From: Naegleria lovaniensis
Taxonomy: Eukaryota > Heterolobosea > Eutetramitea > Acrasida > Naegleriidae
Assembly (NCBI RefSeq): GCF_003324165.1
Contig: NW_025407860.1
Location: 62,001 to 126,000 of the forward strand
Length of the DNA: 64,000 nt
Direction: 5' to 3'
Part shown: piece by piece, positions 57,997 through 64,000 of the stretch
Position numbering within the stretch: position 1 is the first letter of the stretch
Layout of the letters: the number at the start of each line of letters is the position of its first letter
The notes under the pieces: model-generated
Database searches by the model: none
Seen by the model: the letters and a program-made list of their open reading frames with translations, nothing else
Told to the model about the DNA's origin: nothing
Program-made: the position numbers and the translations under genes

Positions 57997-59328
57997 ATGG
58001 CCGTTACTGCTCAGAATCCAAAATTTACTGAAAATGCTTCATTAAAGAAAAAAAAAATGTTCCCTCATATTTATCATGGCTACATTCCCAACGCTCAAAA
58101 ACCAATTATTAAGGCCAAAATAGATCACTATGGCTATTGTCGAGAGATGAATATAAATACAGCTTCATGCTCCGATGGAGTTTTGGGTGAAACAAGACGG
58201 TCGGGCTTGAAATCATTTGATCCACGGAATAACACAGCGAATATGACTTTAACAATGGATCACGTTCGGAACAGAACCCACAAATCTCGAGTAGAGAATT
58301 TAATGCAAAATTTCGATTCGGTGGCAATAGCTACTTCACGTTCCATTGAAACGAAACAACAATCGATCATGCCCAACTCGAACATGTTTATTCGAAAGAA
58401 TTTATCAGATACTACTAGTGGAGACTTTAAAAAACATCAAACAAGTGACTTTCCAAGTCATGTCACAGCGCAACAAGTGGAATACAGAAAGGGGCCTGAA
58501 CAAGCTCACCAACCCTTTACACGAAGAGAACAACGGTCGCATTCCAGTCATGCAAATGTTAAAAAACCATGCGATTACACGACCAAGCATCACTTGGTCA
58601 AGTCCATTGTGAGCGAGGATTTCAAAGTGTCAACCATTATAAAATGTCCAAAAGGAAAGATGGAGCATGCATCTTCTGTAACAACGTATCCAGTGCCAGA
58701 AGGCTCTTCTCAAGTGATTCCGTCTTCGTATTCCATTGATTACAATTCCAATGGAAAGGAATTAATAAGCAGCACCATAGACATTGAGGGTATTCATAAG
58801 GACAACAAGAAATTCAGAACTCAAGGCTATTCAGGACATGTTCCTGACGAAAATAATCACACATTATATGGAAGACCATACACGACCCCGTCTGTTGTCA
58901 CAAATAAGGACCATGCAAAGCAATCTCTCTACCTTAATAACGACAGTACACGACCAATGAAAGGGCAAACATTTCTTTCCACGAACTATGGCTCTGATCA
59001 CATTCCAGGTTATATGGGTTATGTTGAACGAACTGTTTATGACCCGTCCAAGGTCGAAAAATCCTGTCGGCAAGATCACAATCTAGTGAAAACTATCTTA
59101 ACAACCTCAGAGGTTGCACACCCCAACATAACCAAAGCAACCTTTATGAAAAATTGGCAATCTGATTCTCAGTTGCAGCATCTCTACGGACAGCTCAAAG
59201 ACAAGTCGAATTTTAGACAAAACGCCATGGTCAATGAATTCTTTTCTCATCAATGTGGTGAGTTTATGCCAAGCAGCGACGGCAAGACAAATGCTGAAAT
59301 GTTCTATTCGAGCAATAAACGATTTTGA
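57997..59328 (+). CDS. probable axonemal protein with FAM166/DUF2475-like motifs
   Basis: Intronless, 443 residues. It is Asn/Ser/His-rich with no globular domain but has short recurring motifs typical of microtubule inner proteins of the FAM166/CIMIP group: MFPHIYHGYIPNA near the start, QGYSGHVPDENNHTLYGRPY at about residue 285, and HIPGYMGYVERTVY at about residue 335 (P-G-Y-x-G-x-V/I plus Y-G/Y). Such proteins line doublet microtubules. The divergent neighbour also looks ciliary, so the 288-bp gap may be a shared flagellar promoter, fitting the temporary flagellate stage of Naegleria. Not a confirmed homologue. Confidence 0.55.
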   Translation: MAVTAQNPKFTENASLKKKKMFPHIYHGYIPNAQKPIIKAKIDHYGYCREMNINTASCSDGVLGETRRSGLKSFDPRNNTANMTLTMDHVRNRTHKSRVENLMQNFDSVAIATSRSIETKQQSIMPNSNMFIRKNLSDTTSGDFKKHQTSDFPSHVTAQQVEYRKGPEQAHQPFTRREQRSHSSHANVKKPCDYTTKHHLVKSIVSEDFKVSTIIKCPKGKMEHASSVTTYPVPEGSSQVIPSSYSIDYNSNGKELISSTIDIEGIHKDNKKFRTQGYSGHVPDENNHTLYGRPYTTPSVVTNKDHAKQSLYLNNDSTRPMKGQTFLSTNYGSDHIPGYMGYVERTVYDPSKVEKSCRQDHNLVKTILTTSEVAHPNITKATFMKNWQSDSQLQHLYGQLKDKSNFRQNAMVNEFFSHQCGEFMPSSDGKTNAEMFYSSNKRF

Positions 59329-59449
59329 TGCAAAGTTCTTTGTAGATCAAGTACATGTAACTGGCAATTAATTAGTAAACTCGCCTTGTAGCCAACAAAC
59401 AAAACAACATCTTGTTTGAATTTTGAAATTTTATATTATGATGGAAAGT

Positions 59450-59892
59450 TTATTGTTTTTCTTTCTTGGATTCCTTCTTGGATGGCTTGGTTTCTTCCTT
59501 TGGTGCTTCAGCAGTCTCTTCCTTCTTGACGACATAAACCATCATGTTAGAATGCTTGACCACAGGCTTGATCAAATCCTTTTCTTCCAAGTATCTCAAA
59601 CCCTTCTTAGCAACACTACCAGTGACACCGAGAGCTTCTGACACTCTGGCAATGGTGATGAGCTTCATCTTTGGCACTTCCTTGACCAATTGATTGAAGG
59701 ATTTGGTGTCGAAGAGAACCTTGTTGTTCAATTTCTCCTTGACTCTTGATTTAGACCATTTCTTCTTCTTTCCCTTGGAGCCGCTTTCTCTGGCTGCGGC
59801 CTTTTGGGCTTGAATTTCCTTGGACTTTCCAGCCACTAACAGACGGCAACCGATGTTTTCAGTCAAAAACAAAAAATTGACGAAGACTTACT
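59450..59892 (-). CDS. RPS25: ribosomal protein eS25
   Basis: 128 residues with the start codon split by an intron: A at 59892, then TG GCT at 59835. The intron has a GTAAGT donor and TTAG acceptor. The protein MAGKSKEIQAQKAAARESGSKGKKKKWSK...KEKLNNKVLFDTKSFNQLVKEVPKMKLITIARVSEALGVTGSVAKKGLRYLEEKDLIKPVVKHSNMMVYVVKK matches eS25 throughout, with a Lys/Glu tail. It is a component of the 40S subunit head. Codons are strongly biased. The promoter carries a block shared with uL11 (59939..59973). Confidence 0.93.
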
Positions 59893-59938
59893 ATTGTTAT
59901 ATTTTTTTTGCAACAAAATTTCAAAAAACCAACGAGAA

Positions 59939-59973
59939 TTAGTCAACCAAAATTTTGTTTTTTACAATGAAAC
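59939..59973 (-). promoter_or_regulatory. ribosomal-protein upstream block, eS25 copy
   Basis: On the plus strand reads TTAGTCAACC, an A/T stretch ending TTTTG, then TTTTTTACAATGAA. The uL11 copy has the same order (62499..62531). The nearest edge lies 47 nt upstream of the first splice donor. Confidence 0.6.
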
Positions 59974-60159
59974 TTGTTGAGAGCGATGCTGCTGCCAGTC
60001 CACGCACAAAAGAATGTATTTGAAAAATTCAGTTCAAAGTAAGTGTATTGGTGAAAAACTACGGTTGTGCTACAAAAAAACATGATATTCATACGAAATG
60101 CAAGCCACAACTCTTCAAAAATTCTTCAAAGCATAAAGGTAGTCATGTTCGATCGTGCC

Positions 60160-61638
60160 TTATGAGCTTTGCTCGTTGGTTCCACTTGGGGTTGTACTCT
60201 GTCCAGAAGCTGGTGTTGTGGTTCCTACAGTGGTATTACCAGTGTTGGGAGGAGCGCTTTTTGGCTTAGCTAAATACCCTCTTTCAATCAGGTTGCGAAA
60301 TACTTTAGATCTCACCTTTTCAATATCATGTTCAATGGCAGTCACGTCAACAACTTCAAATTCATTGTCGATCAATAATTCTAAAGTGGGTAATGTTTGA
60401 GACTTGTATGTTTCCATACGATTTGCAATAGCTTCATCATTCAAATCATCATCTCTCTTTGAAAGAGGTTCTCCTGTTACATCATCCTGTGAGTCTACTT
60501 TTGGTTTTCTGAATTCAACATGATAGGTACGTCCACTTTTATCATGAATAAGTCTTCCTTTCAATCTTTCCTTAATACATTCCTTATCTACAAGTAAATG
60601 AAGAATTATTGTGTGATGTTTAGAAAAGTGAATGTCTCCTCCTGTGAACCAGGTTAAAAATTGTTTGGTTTGAATGAGATTGCGAGGATAACCTTCAAGA
60701 ATGAAATTAGGAGAGGGAACGGTCTGTTGTTGCTCAACACTTGTTGAAATCAAATCTGCTGGTCCATCCTTGGTTGGCTGATTTTGTTGATCTACTTCTT
60801 GAGCTGGAGTTGTTCCCGTAGTTGCTGCTTCCTTATCAACTGAACTGGATGGTGTTGTCACTGATGTTACATATTGTTCATAATATTCCTTGTAAATGCT
60901 ATTCATTTTCTTCAAAAGATATTTAGCTGTTTCTTCCTCAGGAGCCAATTTTCCGCTTGCTAGTAATTCTTTGAGTTGAGGATTAGTCTGGCTCTCCTCT
61001 CTGAGAGTATCACCTGCAGAGATGATGTGATAAGAAGGACACTCAGCAGTAATGAGGCGAGACTGTTCGAGAAATCGTATTGTCAACATGTCCATTGTAA
61101 AATTTAATCATAAGTTCATGTTCACAAATTGTCATGGAATTAATCGAAGAAATGAAACAATAACAAGTCAGTAACGTATTATAGATGTTTAAGAAAAGAT
61201 AGTCACTTGGATACTTTACCTGTGTTCCTTTGCCAGCTCCAGGTGGACCCTATGAATGAAAAATTTATAGAAGATTGGATGTGTGTTAGTTGCATTAAAA
61301 TTAAATTTGTAATAGTTTTCAGAAGAGTAATTCCAAATAAATTTTTGTTTTCACATTTTTCATAATGAAAATCTCACACATACCATCAAGATTATTAGTT
61401 TAGGAGAAGCCAATTTCAATCCTCTTTGCAAGAAACGGAAAGGATGAGCCGAAGATTGATCATCTTCAGAAGATGACGACGAACTAAAAACTACTCTTCC
61501 GTAGTGAAATTGCCTCGATTTATTGATAGAACATTGATTGAATAAAAGTAATGATGGTGTTGATGATAGTCTTGTTGTTGCTGAACAGCACAATAGGCTT
61601 GTGTGATGATGGCCTGAAAGCAGGAGCTTCTTCATCAT
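60160..61638 (-). CDS. adenylate kinase, probably mitochondrial
   Basis: Three exons: 61638..61384, 61249..61220 and 61062..60160, 395 residues. The 30-nt middle exon encodes exactly GPPGAGKGTQ, the P-loop. The first exon gives a basic, Ser-rich presequence (MMKKLLLSGHHHTSLLCCSATTRLSS) and ends LASPKLIILM. The third exon has ISAGDTLREE, an inserted Ser/Thr/Gln region of about 50 residues, FILEGYPRNLIQTKQF, and a LID with GRLIHDKSGRTYHVEFRKPKVDSQDDVTGEPLSKRDDDLNDEAIANRM. It converts 2 ADP to ATP plus AMP. Larger than typical (220-240) because of the presequence and insert. Confidence 0.88.
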
Positions 61639-61898
61639 ATTTTTTTGTGGTTGTTGCGCAGAGTCTCTTATTGTCCATGAAGGCAGTACCCAACAACTGC
61701 TCTTCTTCTTGTATGATTCATCTCTAAACTTCACTTAGGTCCACATGAGCAACTAGCCTATGAAAAGGAGATTTGAAGAAGGTAGATGTTTTCCTCAAAC
61801 AAACCGAAACAAGGACAGAAATTGCCCTAATATGGCAGCTTCAAAAAAAAGATTCACCTTAAAGCAAACAGTTCTGAATGAAATAATGATTTTATAAT

Positions 61899-62402
61899 TT
61901 ATTGGTCTGGAATCTTGTATTCAATGGTTCCATTGGTGATTTGTTCTTGAAGAGTCTTTGGATTCTCACCAGCAACAGTGCAACCAACAGAGTAGCATGT
62001 TCCCAAAATTTCCTTGACGCAACCAGCCAAATCCTTAGCATAAGACTTTGATTTCATGGTCCTGGCAATACCAATGACATCTTCCATAGACAAGTTACCG
62101 TTGTGTTTAATGTTCTTGACCTTCTTTCTGTCTCTTGGTGGTTCCTTCAAAGCCTTGATGACCAATGAGGAAGCAGATGGGACAATTTCAATTTCGGCAT
62201 TTCTGTTTTGGATGGTCAATTTGACGGTGATCTTGAGACCCTTCCAGTCCTTGGAGAGCTTGGCGATATCGTCACCAATCTTCTTGGCAGAGAGACCCAA
62301 AGGACCGACCTTTGGAGCCAAGGTGGCGGTAGCACCGGCTTCACCTCCCAAACATCTCAAGTACAAGATTTTAACTTCTGATGGATCTGCTTTTGGTGGC
62401 AT
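61899..62402 (-). CDS. RPL12: ribosomal protein uL11
   Basis: 167 residues from ATG 62402 ([67 protein letters not shown]). The pattern [28 protein letters not shown] is diagnostic for eukaryotic uL11 (L12). It sits in the 60S stalk base and binds the GTPase-associated centre of the large-subunit rRNA. A 5' UTR intron (62452..62404, GTAAGT donor, CAG one base before the ATG) mirrors the intron position in eS25. Codons are strongly biased. Confidence 0.95.
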   Translation of the reverse strand: MPPKADPSEVKILYLRCLGGEAGATATLAPKVGPLGLSAKKIGDDIAKLSKDWKGLKITVKLTIQNRNAEIEIVPSASSLVIKALKEPPRDRKKVKNIKHNGNLSMEDVIGIARTMKSKSYAKDLAGCVKEILGTCYSVGCTVAGENPKTLQEQITNGTIEYKIPDQ

Positions 62403-62498
62403 TCTGATGCGAAAATTTGTCGTCAAAGATAGATGAAGAAGGCGAGACTTACGTTATAGAGTTTTGGCGTTATTTTTTTTTCGAAAAAGACAAATTTT

Positions 62499-62531
62499 TT
62501 AGTCAACCTAATTTTGCGTTTTACAATGAAG
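62499..62531 (-). promoter_or_regulatory. ribosomal-protein upstream block, uL11 copy
   Basis: Plus-strand reading: TTAGTCAACC, A/T ending TTTTG, CG, then TTTTACAATGAA. Same order as the eS25 copy and the same distance (46 nt) from the first donor. Confidence 0.6.
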
Positions 62532-62723
62532 CAACAGTCAGAGTTTGTTGTGGCAGAACCAAACCTTGGCCGAAACAAGTTGATCAATGATATCTGGATT
62601 GGTTTTGTGCACAATACTGCTGTTCCTAACTTTTTCAAATGCTTCTCTTTATAAACCTTCGTCCAATGGTTCACGAATTGATTGAACAACAGCAATAAGG
62701 AAGATGAAACCCAACTTCAAAAA

Positions 62724-64000
62724 ATGAAAAGAATCCTTCTGCAGAAGCAACATGAACCCTTCTCCAAAGCCTCTTGTTCTTTCATTTCAAAATCATGTGT
62801 GCAGCGAACACATGCTCATTTAAAGACTAATCGCTTCTCCAATAACCATTCCTCTTCCGATTATTATTATTTGAATTTAAACCAATCCAAATGGGTTCGG
62901 AACTTTCACTCCTTTCTCTCATCAGCAGACCAACACCACTCACACTCCAATACAATCAACGTGGATTCCTACCACTCTGCCACACAACAACATGATCATG
63001 CTTCAACAATGTCAATCAATAACAATCATAGAGAGAATTTTTCCTCTCACTCTTCTTCCACTGTCCGTACACATCCAACATTTTTCGATACTATTGTTGT
63101 GGGTGGCGGCCATTCGGGATGTGAAGCTGCTCATGCTTCTCTCTTTCATAACGCAACCACTCTCATGGTGACACACAGTTCAGATACCATTGGAGTTCTT
63201 TCATGTAATCCATCTGTTGGTGGTGTTGGAAAAGGAATTTTAGTGAAGGAAGTAGATGCGTTGGGAGGTCTGATGGGTGTTGTGAGTGATTATGCAATGA
63301 TTCATTACAATGTGTTAAATCAAAGTAAAGGACCTGCAGTGTATGGTCCACGAGGTCAAATGGATCGTCACTTGTACAGAACTAAAATGCAACAAATTTT
63401 AAACGAATATACTAAACGATATCCTGATAAATTTCAAATCATAAGTGGAAGTGTGGATCAATTATTGCATGAAAATGGAGAAATTCGTGGAGTAGTTCTT
63501 AAAGATGGTACAAAAATTCGTGCCAAATCTGTAGTTATTACAACAGGAACTTTTTTGAGAGGAGAAATTCATATTGGAAATACTGTTCGGTTTGCAGGAG
63601 GTAGAATTAGTGAGATTGGAACAGAACGCACTTGTGGAAGTTTGAGTGATTGTTTTTACAAGGAATTTCAATTTGAAATGGGAAGAATGAAAACAGGAAC
63701 ACCTCCTCGCCTTCATCGAGAATCCATCGATTGGTCCAAACTCACAGAACAACCCTCAGCCAAATATATTGAACCTTTTTCCTACATGCATGACGAGAAT
63801 ACATTTTATGGAACTCGAGTGCCGCTTGATCAACCTCACATGATGTGTTACGAAACTGAAACAAATGAACGTACACATGAAATTATTCGTAACAATTGTA
63901 GTGCATTGGCAGACGAGGTTCGATTTGGAAACGGACCTCGTTATTGCCCTTCCATTGAAATTAAGGTCACCCGATTCCCTCAGAGAACTTCACATCGTAT
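62724..64000 (+). CDS. MTO1: MTO1/GidA tRNA-modification enzyme, mitochondrial, 3'-truncated by the window
   Basis: Open from ATG 62724 to the end of the window (425 codons seen), with no stop. The first 120 residues are a Ser/His/Asn-rich presequence. FAD-binding starts with FDTIVVGGGHSGCEAAHAS, then SCNPSVGGVGKGILVKEVDALGGLMG, LNQSKGPAVYGPRGQMDR, GRMKTGTPPRL and GPRYCPSIEIKV, all standard for MnmG/GidA. With MnmE it installs the 5-carboxymethylaminomethyl (or taurinomethyl) group on wobble uridine of mitochondrial tRNAs. The enzyme is usually about 620-700 residues, so roughly half is missing beyond the window edge. Confidence 0.95.
   Translation, partial: MKRILLQKQHEPFSKASCSFISKSCVQRTHAHLKTNRFSNNHSSSDYYYLNLNQSKWVRNFHSFLSSADQHHSHSNTINVDSYHSATQQHDHASTMSINNNHRENFSSHSSSTVRTHPTFFDTIVVGGGHSGCEAAHASLFHNATTLMVTHSSDTIGVLSCNPSVGGVGKGILVKEVDALGGLMGVVSDYAMIHYNVLNQSKGPAVYGPRGQMDRHLYRTKMQQILNEYTKRYPDKFQIISGSVDQLLHENGEIRGVVLKDGTKIRAKSVVITTGTFLRGEIHIGNTVRFAGGRISEIGTERTCGSLSDCFYKEFQFEMGRMKTGTPPRLHRESIDWSKLTEQPSAKYIEPFSYMHDENTFYGTRVPLDQPHMMCYETETNERTHEIIRNNCSALADEVRFGNGPRYCPSIEIKVTRFPQRTSHR

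Overview
This window looks like nuclear DNA of a free-living heterolobosean amoeboflagellate, most likely a Naegleria species. The DNA is AT-rich and compact, with genes on both strands roughly every 1.5 kb. Most genes have zero to three short GT-AG introns (about 49 to 230 nt) with strong GTAAGT/GTATGT donors. The repertoire fits: cyclases with PAS or extracellular sensor domains, PH/PAS/RGS fusions, a CIPK-type kinase, NHL and LRR proteins, and proteins that look axonemal. There is no rRNA or CRISPR, and I recognised no tRNA. The species is inferred from gene content, not from a search.

Layout. 0-8.2 kb: Integrator subunit 2, an NHL-repeat protein, a small probably mitochondrial protein, and a membrane-anchored S10 carboxypeptidase relative that has lost its catalytic residues. 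8.3-15.6 kb: taxilin-like coiled coil, Vps39 (HOPS), and a PH-PAS-RGS protein. 15.7-18 kb: two small paralogues of unknown function. 18-28 kb: BTB-BACK-glycine-rich protein, a secreted heparinase II/III-like lyase, a Zn2Cys6 regulator and dihydrolipoamide dehydrogenase. 28-33 kb: Rab32-like GTPase, a CIPK-type kinase with a NAF motif, and an F-box-like LRR protein with homogenised repeats. 33.6-37.6 kb: an accessory-looking stretch with a large, possibly decayed kinase-like gene and an orphan. 37.8-46 kb: long-chain acyl-CoA synthetase, a degenerate G-alpha-like protein, a membrane protein, a small RRM protein and a C2 protein. 46-50.5 kb: two tandem class III cyclase genes whose active sites are each incomplete, in complementary ways. 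50.9-64 kb: TANGO2, a charged coiled-coil protein, a mitochondrial HMG-box protein, a four-TM protein, a BLOC-1-like subunit, a divergent pair of putative axonemal proteins, eS25, adenylate kinase, uL11 and the 5' part of MTO1/GidA.

Together. There is no operon logic. Themes are endolysosomal traffic (Vps39, Rab32, BLOC1S4-like, taxilin), signalling (cyclases, G-alpha-like, RGS, CIPK, C2) and mitochondrial function (DLD, adenylate kinase, HMG protein, MTO1). Several signalling or enzyme-family members appear to have lost catalytic residues: the S10 protein, the G-alpha-like protein, one cyclase and the kinase-like gene. Two ribosomal protein genes share an upstream sequence block at the same distance from their first splice donor, which looks like a ribosomal-protein promoter element.
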